A stretch of 64,000 nucleotides of DNA. Origin: Bacillus cereus ATCC 14579. Its GTDB lineage: Bacteria; Bacillota; Bacilli; Bacillales; Bacillaceae_G. The stretch lies in NCBI RefSeq assembly GCF_000007825.1, contig NC_004722.1:1218501-1282500 (forward strand), given 5' to 3'. Shown piece by piece: positions 18,390 through 27,707 of this stretch (position 1 is its first letter; every line of letters starts with the position of its first letter). Both the position numbers and the translations under genes were made by a program. The notes below the pieces were generated by a model. That model did not search any database. It was not told the origin of the DNA and was given only the letters and a program-made list of their open reading frames with translations.

Positions 18390-19907
18390 ATGTTATTAAA
18401 AGATTTTAAATTATTACTAGATGTAGATGAAGAAGATTTTATAAAGATAATTAAAAAGTTTGGATTTGAAGGTTTAACAGAAATTGATGATGATTTAGCA
18501 AACGATATTATTAAAAGGATAAATATTAAAAAGAAATTTAAAAATGATAGTTCATTAAAGGGAATAAAAATACATGGCTTATTTAATAAGTATGACTACG
18601 AGGTAGTATTTAATGAAAATATTAATATTTTTGTTGCTGAAAATGGTCATGGGAAAACTACAATTATAAAAATAATAGTAGCTGCATTAAATGGAGATTC
18701 TGTAGCGCTTAATAAACTCCCTTTTGAAAAGGTAGAACTGGACTTTGGTAATGAAAATGTAGTTAGTATCAAAAAGCTTAAAAATTCAAAGACGTTTTCG
18801 AATATGGAAACTTATTATCAGAAAATAATTGATTTAGAAGAATTATTTCAGCGGAAAAATCTACCTAAAGCTTTAAGAAACATAGTGCTTCATAATGGAG
18901 ACGAAATGATTTCAGAAGAGGTACTTCGGATGTATCTTAAAGTTTTGAGAAAATCAGGTGACCTTAGTATCGACGAAATTAAAAATGCAAACAGATTTAT
19001 AAATCGTGTAAAAGATAGCCAAACTGAAAGTTGTAAGAAAATCAAAGAGAATTTAAAAGAGAAGGTTAAATATCTACCAACTTTCAGAAGGGTTGAAGCA
19101 GAGTTAAGAGAAATCTACACTGAGGATATTGAGTTTGAGGGGAAATTTGAAGAAGGTAGTATGAAGTTTGGACTAAAGGATGTTGAGTCAAGAATTAACA
19201 GACTTACAAATAGGCTTACCAAAGAGGCATTTGAAACGCATTCAAAAATTAATGGGGAAATATTAGGTGATTTATTAAGCGATAGTCCATTAAAAATTTC
19301 GGAGAATCAAAGAAAAGAAATAACTATAGAAAAAATGGAAATTATTATAGGGCGGATTGGAAAAGAGAATATTAAAGAGTATGATAAGTTAATTCATTTT
19401 TTGTCTAATCTTGATAGCAATGAATATTCTAATAATAATGAATTTCTTGAGTATTATATTTATAAATTGATAAAAATATTTGACAGTCAAAGAGAAATTG
19501 ATAATAAGATTAAAGAATTTAAAGATGTGTGTAATAAGTATCTTATTAACAAAGAATTGGAATATGATGAAATTTCCCCTAAAATGCAAATTGTGGATAA
19601 AGAAGATGGAAGTCCAATTCTATTTTCAGAACTATCTTCTGGTGAGAAACAAATACTTTCTATTTTTTCTGAATTATATTTAGAAGACACGGAACCATTG
19701 ATTTATATTATTGATGAACCTGAATTATCACTTTCAATTGCATGGCAGAAAAAGATTCTTAAAGATATTTATAATTCTGGAAAAGTAGCATTAATGATTT
19801 CAACTACTCACTCTCCATTTATATTTAAAAATGAATTTGAAGTGTTCGCTAAAGACTTGAATAAATTTAAAACAAAAACATATCGTAATTCTAATAAGGA
19901 TAAATGA
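18390..19907 (+). CDS. AAA15/ABC-type ATPase, AriA-like component of a PARIS-type defence pair
   Basis: 505 residues. After an N-terminal extension of about 70 residues comes an ATPase core with Walker A AENGHGKT (83-90), a helical insertion of about 280 residues, the ABC signature LSSGEKQ (415-421) and Walker B YIIDEPE (near 438-444), followed by a TTHSPF segment. This is the AAA15/OLD-like architecture of AriA, the sensor ATPase of the PARIS system. Six bases downstream is a DUF4435 gene, its characteristic partner. ATG after GAGGAGG. GC is very low. An uncharacterised AAA15 ATPase unrelated to PARIS is the alternative. Confidence 0.75.
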   Translation: MLLKDFKLLLDVDEEDFIKIIKKFGFEGLTEIDDDLANDIIKRINIKKKFKNDSSLKGIKIHGLFNKYDYEVVFNENINIFVAENGHGKTTIIKIIVAALNGDSVALNKLPFEKVELDFGNENVVSIKKLKNSKTFSNMETYYQKIIDLEELFQRKNLPKALRNIVLHNGDEMISEEVLRMYLKVLRKSGDLSIDEIKNANRFINRVKDSQTESCKKIKENLKEKVKYLPTFRRVEAELREIYTEDIEFEGKFEEGSMKFGLKDVESRINRLTNRLTKEAFETHSKINGEILGDLLSDSPLKISENQRKEITIEKMEIIIGRIGKENIKEYDKLIHFLSNLDSNEYSNNNEFLEYYIYKLIKIFDSQREIDNKIKEFKDVCNKYLINKELEYDEISPKMQIVDKEDGSPILFSELSSGEKQILSIFSELYLEDTEPLIYIIDEPELSLSIAWQKKILKDIYNSGKVALMISTTHSPFIFKNEFEVFAKDLNKFKTKTYRNSNKDK

Positions 19908-19913
19908 TTTGCT

Positions 19914-20912
19914 ATGATACTCGATTTAGAAAATTTAAGCGAAACTGAGAGTCCAGAAGATTTAGTTGAAGAAATGTTGGGAGAGTTAGATGCTATAGAG
20001 GTTATTTTTCAAGAATTAGTTCAATCGAAAAAAGAACATGGAATAGATGAAACGATTTTTTGTTTTTATGAAGGAAAGGATGATTTTAAATATTATCCTA
20101 CACGAATAAGAACATGGTTAGAGTTACATTCAAATAATAAAAGTCTCTTTTCTAAAGGTTGTGGAAATAGAGACAAAGTTATCAAAGTTTATAATAAAAT
20201 AAAGTTCGATTTTGAAGAAATTGATGATGTATCGTTATATTTTATTGATAGGGACTTTAATAAGGAAAATAATTTAGGAAAAAGAATTTATGTAACTCCT
20301 TGTTATGCGATAGAAAATCTATATGCTAAAGAAACTGTTCTGGAAAAATTTTTAGAATCGCATATTTATATAAACAGTAAATCTATTGGGAAGGATTTAA
20401 AAGATTATTGCATCATTAGGGAGTATTATGTCCAAAATCTTTTTGAAAAATTAACTCAAATAGCCCTAATAAATGCTTGGTATTCAATACAGATAAACAA
20501 AAAGATAGAGGACTTGAAGAATGGAGGCGAAATTTCACTAGATTTAAAAAAATTAAAATCTTTATCGGACATAAAGAAATCCACAAGTGTGGAAGAATTT
20601 TCAGAAATAGATATAGAAATGTTGAGGGAGATAACTGATAATCCCTATGAAGTAACAGAAGAAGAAATCGAACTTGAACTTAGGCATATAAAGGGAGATA
20701 TTTTAAGTAATTCAAGAGGAAAGTACATAGAAGAAATTTTAATTGAATTGTATAAAAAAATTATAGATGAAACTAATCTTCCTACTGAATTTGAAATTGA
20801 AAAGCGTAGTATATCGCTCCCAATTGGAAAGAAAAACTTTAAAATACATTTAATGCCATTTGCTGATACTCCAGAATGCTTCAGGACATATTTGAAAGAG
20901 AGAATAAAGTAA
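19914..20912 (+). CDS. DUF4435/TOPRIM-like protein, AriB-like effector of a PARIS-type pair
   Basis: 332 residues. Toprim-type acidic motifs are visible: YEGKDD (E53, D56, D57), LYFIDRDF (D112, D114) and the DUF4435 hallmark PCYAIENLY (129-137). In PARIS, a phage anti-restriction protein triggers AriA to release AriB, which then acts as a nuclease, reported to cleave tRNA. Whether this protein does so is inference. It starts six bases after the ATPase gene, so the two are surely one operon. Length is close to known AriB proteins. Confidence 0.75.
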   Translation: MILDLENLSETESPEDLVEEMLGELDAIEVIFQELVQSKKEHGIDETIFCFYEGKDDFKYYPTRIRTWLELHSNNKSLFSKGCGNRDKVIKVYNKIKFDFEEIDDVSLYFIDRDFNKENNLGKRIYVTPCYAIENLYAKETVLEKFLESHIYINSKSIGKDLKDYCIIREYYVQNLFEKLTQIALINAWYSIQINKKIEDLKNGGEISLDLKKLKSLSDIKKSTSVEEFSEIDIEMLREITDNPYEVTEEEIELELRHIKGDILSNSRGKYIEEILIELYKKIIDETNLPTEFEIEKRSISLPIGKKNFKIHLMPFADTPECFRTYLKERIK

Positions 20913-21008
20913 ACTACCATGGTAAATAAAATATTAATGGTTTGATTTATTATTTGAATAATTTATAGTCTGTTAAAGAGGGGCTTTGAACCAAGTTTGT
21001 AAATATGT

Positions 21009-21191
21009 AGTCCACAAACTTTAAGACATTACTATGCACAAAAACAATCAAGTTTAGGTTTGGATGTATATAGTTTAAGTCGATTGTTAGGGCATGAATG
21101 GATTATCATTACTAATCGATATTTACAGTCCATACAAGATGAAGAAGTTATAGGGATAGTAAGGTCAACAAGTCCTTTAATGAATCTTTAA
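21009..21191 (+). pseudogene. C-terminal remnant of a second tyrosine integrase
   Basis: 61 codons, including the stop, that read SPQTLRHYYAQ, then SLSRLLGHE and TNRYLQS. These are the box II region of tyrosine recombinases: R of LRH, the LLGH histidine and the nucleophile tyrosine. The reading frame has a TAA just upstream and no N-terminal part. It differs from the intact integrase at 31237, so it points to an older element. Confidence 0.75.
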
Positions 21192-21328
21192 ACAAATAAA
21201 AAAACAGGCGTATAAAGTCAATAACAATGTTTGTTTAATACATTGTTAGTAGCATTATATTTATGTTTAATTTGCAGTTGCAACTCCGTTGCCCTGCATC
21301 TGCTTTGACAATCTAAAAATAAATGTTA

Positions 21329-21361
21329 AAAGCCCCTCCTGTAACTTGGAAGGGCTTTTGT
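21329..21361 (+). terminator. terminator-like hairpin
   Basis: AAAAGCCCCTCC and GGAAGGGCTTTT form a stem, followed by a short GTT. Confidence 0.7.
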
Positions 21362-21390
21362 TATAATCTCATAACGTGAAAGAATGAAAT

Positions 21391-21526
21391 ACTTATGTGT
21401 AAGTGCTATTGACGAGTCACTAGCGTAGCAGGTGACTCGTTCCAAATGAATTATAAGAGCTGTAGCCCTTTAGGGCGTATAGCTCTTAATTCATGCGGAA
21501 GTAAGCAGTGTGCGAAGCGCACCTGC
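21391..21526. other. cluster of four hairpins; possible single-strand origin (sso) or structured RNA
   Basis: Hairpins lie at 21391-21404, 21412-21440 (9-bp perfect stem ACGAGTCAC), 21446-21494 (long stem with GCCC-TTTA-GGGC tip) and 21505-21526. The second loop contains TAGCGT, the CS-6 motif I associate with ssoA-type lagging-strand origins of rolling-circle plasmids. No reverse transcriptase, relaxase or Rep gene is adjacent. The tract is richer in GC than its surroundings. Confidence 0.45.
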
Positions 21527-21874
21527 AAGGTAAATAGTTTTCTGGTATATAACACATTAACTTGAAAAATAAAGTGAAATATTATATAATATAATTAATA
21601 TTAAGTCAATAATTTTTGGTCACTTTTATATAATCTTTATTTAAGAGATGCCCTGTAAAACCCTTGATGTATAAGGGTTTATTTTTATTTGGTGCACTTT
21701 TTAGTACCGAAAGTTATTGAGTATAATTTATAGCTTTATATTTTGTAAATGCTTTAAAAAATAAATAGAAAGGATGGGATTGTATGTGGCTTTGAAGATA
21801 ACATTTTCTTTTATAGGAAGAAGGGAATTTGTTTTATTAATTAATAAATTTAAGTTAGAAAGGTAAGATGTAAA

Positions 21875-23119
21875 ATGACAAAAGTAACTGTTATTGATTC
21901 GATTATGGGAAGTGGGAAAACATCTTGGGCTAAACAGATGATGTTGAAAGAAAGAAACGATAAAAGATTTATTTATGTTACACCATATTTAAATGAGATA
22001 GAAAATAATATTTTGATAGATTGCCCATTTCTGGTACAACCTAATGAGAAGAAAGGTAAGGGGAGTAAATTAAAGCATTTTAAAGAGTTGTTGGTTAATG
22101 GAGAAAGTATTATTACGACACACGCATTATTTAGTATGTTTGATAATGAGGTCATGGAATTGTTGGAGAATGCAGGATATACATTAATTTTAGATGAAGT
22201 TGCCAATGTGCTGGAAAAAATGGATAAAGTAACATCAAGTGATATTAAAATATTGTTAGAAGCTAATGTTATTAAGATTGAAAATAGAAAAGTTGTATGG
22301 CTGGATAATATGTACAATGGGGTATTTAGTAGCAAGTACGCTAATATTAAGTACCAATCTCAACAAGGGAATATATATGTTTGTAGAGATAGTATAATGT
22401 TTTGGACATTTCCTACTAAAGTTTTTGATTTGTTTGATGAAACATATATTTTGACATATTTATTCGATGGACAAGTACAACGTTATTATTATGACTTTTT
22501 TGAGATTAAGTATACATATAAAAGTATTAAAAAGATGGGAAAAGGGTATTGTTTGGTATCTAATGCAGGAGATACTAAAGAAAGAGAGATATATATAAAG
22601 TTTATTAATGTCTATGAAGGATTACTAAATGAGAATTATACAGAAAAAAAACCTAAAGGAAATGAACTATCATCAACATGGCTTAGTCATGCTGATACGG
22701 CAAACATTAAGCGTTTGAAGCAAAACTTATATACATACTTCAGAAAGAATTGTAATGCTAAAAGTGCTGATATCATTTGGACAACCAAAAAAGATTTTAA
22801 AACAAAGTTAAAAGGAAAAGGGTATACTAAAGGATTTATTTCTTTAAATACTAGAGCAACAAATGATTATCAAGAAGCTCATAATTTAGCTTACGTTTAT
22901 AACCGTTATATGAATCCTATGGAAAAGGCGTTTTTTGAAGATGCAGGAGTTAAAGTGAATGAAGATTTATTAGCAGTAAGTGATTTATTACAGTGGATTT
23001 GGAGAAGCGCAATCAGAAAACATAATCCAGAGCCAATAAACATTTATATTCCAAGTCTTAGAATGAGAACACTTTTGTATCAATGGCTTAGTAATAAAGA
23101 AATAAAGTTTAAAAAATAG
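21875..23119 (+). CDS. SF2 helicase-like P-loop protein of phage/mobile-element type
   Basis: 414 residues. Walker A MGSGKTSW lies near residues 11-18, motif Ia-like YVTPYLNEI follows, a DEAD-box-like LILDEVANVLE lies near residues 107-117, and a motif VI-like LLQWIWRSAIR is near the C-terminus. This order suggests an SF2-type helicase or ATPase of the kind encoded by phages and satellites for replication. No primase or nuclease domain is seen. ATG after AGAAAGGTAAG. It sits about 350 bases downstream of the hairpin cluster, which supports but does not prove a replication role. Confidence 0.6.
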   Translation: MTKVTVIDSIMGSGKTSWAKQMMLKERNDKRFIYVTPYLNEIENNILIDCPFLVQPNEKKGKGSKLKHFKELLVNGESIITTHALFSMFDNEVMELLENAGYTLILDEVANVLEKMDKVTSSDIKILLEANVIKIENRKVVWLDNMYNGVFSSKYANIKYQSQQGNIYVCRDSIMFWTFPTKVFDLFDETYILTYLFDGQVQRYYYDFFEIKYTYKSIKKMGKGYCLVSNAGDTKEREIYIKFINVYEGLLNENYTEKKPKGNELSSTWLSHADTANIKRLKQNLYTYFRKNCNAKSADIIWTTKKDFKTKLKGKGYTKGFISLNTRATNDYQEAHNLAYVYNRYMNPMEKAFFEDAGVKVNEDLLAVSDLLQWIWRSAIRKHNPEPINIYIPSLRMRTLLYQWLSNKEIKFKK

Positions 23120-23445
23120 CCCTTTACCATGTCTGGAATTTTGGTTTGATTTTAGGTGGAAGAGAAATGCAAAAACTAGAATTTACTAGGGATAAACATA
23201 AAATTAAACGAGCATTTCAAACATAAAGTAATAAAAAATAATAGCTATTAACTAATCACTTATTTGAAAATGGGTGGGAGCTGTATAAAATTGGATTTTT
23301 ATGTACAACGCTCCTACTCATGTTAAAAATACACCACGTGTGAAAATCAAGATTATCCTCTCAAATAACATAACTTTCCGTGCAAAAATCATATATTATT
23401 GAAGTTGGGGGATTTTTACTAATTATTATTTAGGGGGATATGAAG
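23120..23445. other. intergenic region without recognised gene
   Basis: About 325 AT-rich bases between the helicase-like gene and the lipoprotein gene. A few short frames are present but none has convincing signals. Confidence 0.5.
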
Positions 23446-24429
23446 ATGCTGAAAAAATGGGGAATTATCTTATTAATGTTTGGATTAATATTTGCAGGAT
23501 GTTCTTCTAAAACGGACCAAAAGGTAGAAAAAGAAGATGCCGAAAAAACAACGGAAGTAAAGAATGAAAAAGAAAAAAATAAGGTGGAAGAGAATAAAAA
23601 AGGGGAAACCAATAAATCAGTAGAAACTGCTAATTCAGCAACTTCTTTTGGCGAAGGTATGTATAAAGTTGGTGTAGACGTTCCAAGTGGGGAATATATG
23701 CTAATTGCTCAAAATGGAGTGGGGTATTTTTCTATTAATAGTAGCAGTAGTTCGAATAGTATCCTAGCAAATGATAATTTTGCGGGAAACTCCATAATAA
23801 CAATTGAAAATGGACAGTATGTAACAATAAATCGTGCTAAGATGTACCCTATAAATAATGCTCCTTCTCTTACTCCTGTGAACGGTATATTGTCTGATGG
23901 TATGTATATTGTAGGGAAACATCTTTCTGCTGGTGAATATAAAATAACTTCAAGTTCTGGACAGATGGGGTATTTTTCTATTAATAGTGGAAGTACAGTT
24001 TCTCAATTGAAAAATATTATTGAGAATGGTAACTTCAATGGTGAGAGATACATAAAGGTTAATGAGGGTCAATATTTAAAGATTAATCGTGCTTCAATTA
24101 AGGTAGATGGAAAAATAAGCGGGGAAAATGTTTCACCCACCGAAGAAATTAAGCTTACAAATAAGAAAGAGGATGGAATGCACTTCTGGAAAGGGGAAAA
24201 GGAAATTATAACAGGGCATGATTGGATGGCACTAAGTGATACTGAAAAGACAAAATTGATTCAACTTAGCATAGACCATATCCAATCCGATGGGGTAGTG
24301 AAATTAAAAAAGAGTAATCAAGAGTACGTTAATTTATTGAATAAATATCTTAGTGATAATTCCAAGCAAAATGAAAAAATAAAGGATATTTTCGCCAATA
24401 TCATGTTAGAAGATATTCAGAACAAATAA
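23446..24429 (+). CDS. lipoprotein with two tandem domain repeats
   Basis: 327 residues. The lipoprotein signal has lipobox FAGC. A lysine/glutamate-rich linker (about 22-60) follows, then two homologous blocks of about 70 residues. Each begins GMYKVG or GMYIVG, contains SGEY or AGEY and GYFSIN, and ends GQYVTINRA or GQYLKINRA. A different C-terminal helix-rich segment of about 100 residues follows. The ATG at 23446 is better spaced from GGGGG than the one at 23440. Function unknown; the duplicated beta-rich blocks suggest a binding module on the outer face of the membrane. Confidence 0.75.
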   Translation: MLKKWGIILLMFGLIFAGCSSKTDQKVEKEDAEKTTEVKNEKEKNKVEENKKGETNKSVETANSATSFGEGMYKVGVDVPSGEYMLIAQNGVGYFSINSSSSSNSILANDNFAGNSIITIENGQYVTINRAKMYPINNAPSLTPVNGILSDGMYIVGKHLSAGEYKITSSSGQMGYFSINSGSTVSQLKNIIENGNFNGERYIKVNEGQYLKINRASIKVDGKISGENVSPTEEIKLTNKKEDGMHFWKGEKEIITGHDWMALSDTEKTKLIQLSIDHIQSDGVVKLKKSNQEYVNLLNKYLSDNSKQNEKIKDIFANIMLEDIQNK

Positions 24430-24446
24430 ATAAAGTATGTAATTGT

Positions 24447-24480
24447 AAAAAGGCACTTGCTTTATAATAAGTGCCTTTTT
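24447..24480 (+). terminator. terminator of the lipoprotein gene
   Basis: Perfect 12-bp stem AAAAAGGCACTT / AAGTGCCTTTTT. Confidence 0.9.
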
Positions 24481-24582
24481 ATTTATTAAGGTATATCTTT
24501 AAGGGCCATGAAAAAGGATTGATACAAACCCGAGGAAATAGAGTTTGTATTAATCTATCAAAAGAGTTTTAAAAAAATCGAA

Positions 24583-25815
24583 TTATTTAGATGAATCTTC
24601 TTGTATTTCGAGTTGTTTGAAAAATTCTTCATCCCTCTTTTCCATGTTATCTTCTAGCCCTAAATAAGATGCTACAGAAAGAATTATTAGAACTATACTT
24701 ACAATAACTTGCCAAACATGTAACAAATTCCAAATCCAAAGGTTGTAGTTTGTATATGAGAAGTTAAAGAAAGACATAGAAACTCCATAAAGAAAATAAT
24801 TATAGAAATAAGTACTAAAATCAAGTAGATTTTTCATAGTGTCATAGTGTATTAAGCTTGAATAAGAAATTAAGTTAACTATAGAAGGTGATTGCAACAT
24901 TTGTTCATAGAATACTTTGGTAACTAAAAAATATAGTAATGAAAAAGTTAAAGCCATTTCCATCAAACTGTGTACCGCAAGTGATATTCTAGCCGGTTTT
25001 CTTAAATTAGAGTATCGCCATTTATGTATATAGATGACACTCTCTACTGTTTTTTTTTGCGATAAATCTTCGAATAGTGCAAAATTTACTCTAACCACGT
25101 CCTTGTAAAATGCAAATATGATTTCAGTAGAACGGGATAATGTTCGAAAAAGTAGGTAGAAAAGAAAAATGAGATGGGCTACATCGTTTTGAATAAATAT
25201 AAAAGAAAATGCTAAAAAAACTAGCAGGAAAGTATATGTTAAATTTATCCAATTGGAAAATTCAATAAAAAACTTATTGGCGTTTTTTATTGAATCCCAA
25301 CAATGTATACAAAGTTTGTCCTTTTTACTAACGTAAGTATACTCTTCGCACTTATGTAGTTTAATGGCTGGGTTTTTATGGAACTCTTTTATTCTATTTT
25401 TAAAATATGATGCAAAATGATAATCAGGAGAGTATAAGAAATGTTTGTGATAAAAAGTAAAAAGCAATCTATCAACTAAAATAAGTAACACTCCTTTTAG
25501 CTCCTGCTTAGGGTTTTGAATGAAATTATAACTTCTATTTACTAAGAGAAATGCAAAAAAATGATTAAAAAAAGAAATTAATACGTTAAGTATCCACCCC
25601 AAAAATAATGATATTATTAAATAATCTGTAATAATAAAGTTTGTTTGATGAGATGAAATTTTCACATTGTATGAACATGTAACAAGTAATAATGTACTTA
25701 AGGCAAGAATCCATTTTATCTTGCTGACACTATTAGCAATTTTATTTAGATTATAAAATCGCTTCACCTCTTTTTCATCTATAGGTGTTTGATAAATTAA
25801 CATAGATTTATCCAT
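24583..25815 (-). CDS. multi-pass membrane protein of unknown family
   Basis: 410 residues from ATG 25815 (GGAG 8 bases upstream). About six or seven hydrophobic segments are seen, in pairs near the N-terminus, the middle and the C-terminus. A cytoplasmic-looking loop contains HKCEEY...CIHCWDS, a possible metal site. The C-terminal tail is acidic. It is the only intact minus-strand gene in the island core. I do not recognise the family. An effector or immunity role in the island would be speculation. Confidence 0.65.
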   Translation of the reverse strand: MDKSMLIYQTPIDEKEVKRFYNLNKIANSVSKIKWILALSTLLLVTCSYNVKISSHQTNFIITDYLIISLFLGWILNVLISFFNHFFAFLLVNRSYNFIQNPKQELKGVLLILVDRLLFTFYHKHFLYSPDYHFASYFKNRIKEFHKNPAIKLHKCEEYTYVSKKDKLCIHCWDSIKNANKFFIEFSNWINLTYTFLLVFLAFSFIFIQNDVAHLIFLFYLLFRTLSRSTEIIFAFYKDVVRVNFALFEDLSQKKTVESVIYIHKWRYSNLRKPARISLAVHSLMEMALTFSLLYFLVTKVFYEQMLQSPSIVNLISYSSLIHYDTMKNLLDFSTYFYNYFLYGVSMSFFNFSYTNYNLWIWNLLHVWQVIVSIVLIILSVASYLGLEDNMEKRDEEFFKQLEIQEDSSK

Positions 25816-25897
25816 ATAAAGCACTCCTTTTCTGTATACTTTTGATTTTACATTATGTTGGAAGTAAATAGGTGAAATATTGGAAAATTCAATAAAA

Positions 25898-25932
25898 AAA
25901 TCCAGTGAACAATATAGAAGTTCACTGGATTT
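25898..25932 (-). terminator. terminator-like hairpin
   Basis: Perfect 13-bp stem AAATCCAGTGAAC / GTTCACTGGATTT between minus-strand units; it can end transcription from the decayed gene on the right. Confidence 0.8.
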
Positions 25933-26105
25933 CTTAATTAGGTAGTTAATTTTTTAGCTTAAAGGAAACCTTCTACAGCCTCAAGAGCATATTTTTTGTC
26001 GCATATACAGTGACTAAATTTAATAGGAATACAGTAATCACAAGGCTTTTCGATAAATAAAAGTGGTCACATTTCAGGTCACTAAAATGTTCAAAATCAT
26101 GTATT

Positions 26106-26611
26106 TTATTCACTTTCGCTCGGATTATATCTGTATTGCTGCTTCTTCGCAACTCGCTCTACTACCTTCTTCAACTCATCAGTTTTCAAAAACTCAATAG
26201 GGGAGAACCCTTTCTCAAACGTAAGCGAGTCCGCTTCAATCATCAGTACATATTTATCTTTAACCTTCGCAATATGAATCTGGTCTTTAAAATCCGCAAG
26301 CAAGGCTTTCGCAGAAATATGGTCTGCCTTTAGCTTTCATTCGATTTCAGGGGTATGCTCCACAATTTGAGTCGTGGTTCTTCTGTTGTGAAATGCTCCA
26401 TAATTTCACGCTTTGGGCTCGTAGCCCATACTTCCATCGCTTGGTTGAATTGTTCACGCTTTTCTGTACCTTCTTCAAATACATCCTCAATTTGGTCGTA
26501 TACCATATCCATAACTTGTGTTTTCATGATTTATGGCATGGAACGCTCGTATTCTACGAATTTTAAGAAGTCTTCGAAGTAGCGAGCGTGTGATGCTTGG
26601 TGAAAAGCTTG
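26106..26611 (-). pseudogene. decayed gene of unknown family
   Basis: The reading frame can be pieced together over about 165 codons. The first part (with ARYFEDFLKFVEYERSMP) is cut by a TAA just before MKTQVMDMVYDQ. A shift near 26330 moves the frame to one with a further TGA, and the last part (KALLADFKDQIHIAKVKDK to YNPSESE) reads through to its stop. The pieces look like one cytoplasmic alpha/beta protein. No family is recognised. At least two stops and one frameshift make it non-functional. Confidence 0.5.
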
Positions 26612-26954
26612 TTAATTAAGAAGGTTTTACGTGTGTAACCGTGAAGTGATTAAGAAGAGGATAAATGGATAAAATATGGGTTTTATTAGGGATACTTTTG
26701 TAAGTCGCTCGAGATTTTTATGCAGCAAGAGAGACTCAAGATTCGTTAAATTTGGTACTTACATGAGTTCTGATGCTTCTTACTTAATATAGGCTAAGAT
26801 TCTCAGGTAGATGCCAAATTGTATTTTTATGGATTTCAGGTGATTTTGTTAATCTGTATGTTATGGTGTTTGTTAAAGAGGAAGTCTTTATATAATGATT
26901 ATCAAATAATTTGAAGAGATTTTTAGAAGTTAATACTGAGGAGATGTGACTATA
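26612..26954. other. intergenic region without recognised gene
   Basis: About 340 bases, AT-rich, upstream of the NucS-like gene. It contains its ribosome site (GAGGAGAT) but no clear conserved promoter or RNA. Confidence 0.45.
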
Positions 26955-27707
26955 ATGAATAACGAAGTTATCTTACAAAATAGGCTTATTGTTAAACCAG
27001 ATGTAATTGAAGAAGGCTTAACCTTGATTGAAAGGGAAACAAGGTTAAAGAATGGGAAAAAATGTGATATTTTATTTAAAGACAAAGAGAATAGAAAGCT
27101 TTATGTAGAAGTAAAAGAAACTATTAATAATAAGTCCATAGAACAATTAAGTGGATATCAGAAGATAGTTAACTGTAAAGATAGCAGATTTATGTTGGTA
27201 GCTAATAATTGTGTTAACGATAAATACAAAGATAAATTAAGAGAGCAGAAGTTAGAATTTAAGGTTATTAATAAAGATGATATTGTTATTCGTTTAGAAA
27301 AGGTGTTGAATGTCATTAAAGGTGATGCAGAATTTAGGTCAAGAGAAGGTGTATTTAAGGCATTAAAAGAGCAAGGGAAAATAGCAATTGAAATTTATAA
27401 TTATGTGGCAATAAAATTGCATTCAATTGAAACTCCTATTATATGTAATATCTCAGATGGAATCATGTTTCATCCTGTGAATACTAATAATAAATTCTTG
27501 TCAATTACGACTAAACGGGATAGATTATTATTTCATTTTCCTAATGGGAATAGGGATGGAATATATTCGCAATTTAAGGGGAGGATTCCTGAATTATATT
27601 ATAGTAGAAGTGGTGATAAAAATCAGATAGATATCAAGTTAAGTAATATAAAATGTCTTGAAAATGTAAAACCTTTGATTGATAAAGCATTCATTAGTAT
27701 ATTCTAA
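26955..27707 (+). CDS. NucS-like PD-(D/E)XK nuclease-domain protein
   Basis: 250 residues from ATG 26955; the GTG at 26946 is too close to GAGGAG. The N-terminal half has the NucS/EndoMS-type nuclease pattern: LIERETRLKNGKKCDILFKD, then KLYVEVKE, giving the D...ExK catalytic set, followed by a helix and YQKIV. The C-terminal half (about 120-250) is a separate alpha/beta region of unknown type. Such proteins act on DNA in repair or in defence islands. It stands alone in the island. The fold is fairly safe, the target unknown. Confidence 0.7.
   Translation: MNNEVILQNRLIVKPDVIEEGLTLIERETRLKNGKKCDILFKDKENRKLYVEVKETINNKSIEQLSGYQKIVNCKDSRFMLVANNCVNDKYKDKLREQKLEFKVINKDDIVIRLEKVLNVIKGDAEFRSREGVFKALKEQGKIAIEIYNYVAIKLHSIETPIICNISDGIMFHPVNTNNKFLSITTKRDRLLFHFPNGNRDGIYSQFKGRIPELYYSRSGDKNQIDIKLSNIKCLENVKPLIDKAFISIF

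Noticed and set aside
21391..21526. Retron msr-msd
   Set aside because: The hairpins are suggestive, but no reverse transcriptase gene is found nearby; the downstream gene is helicase-like.
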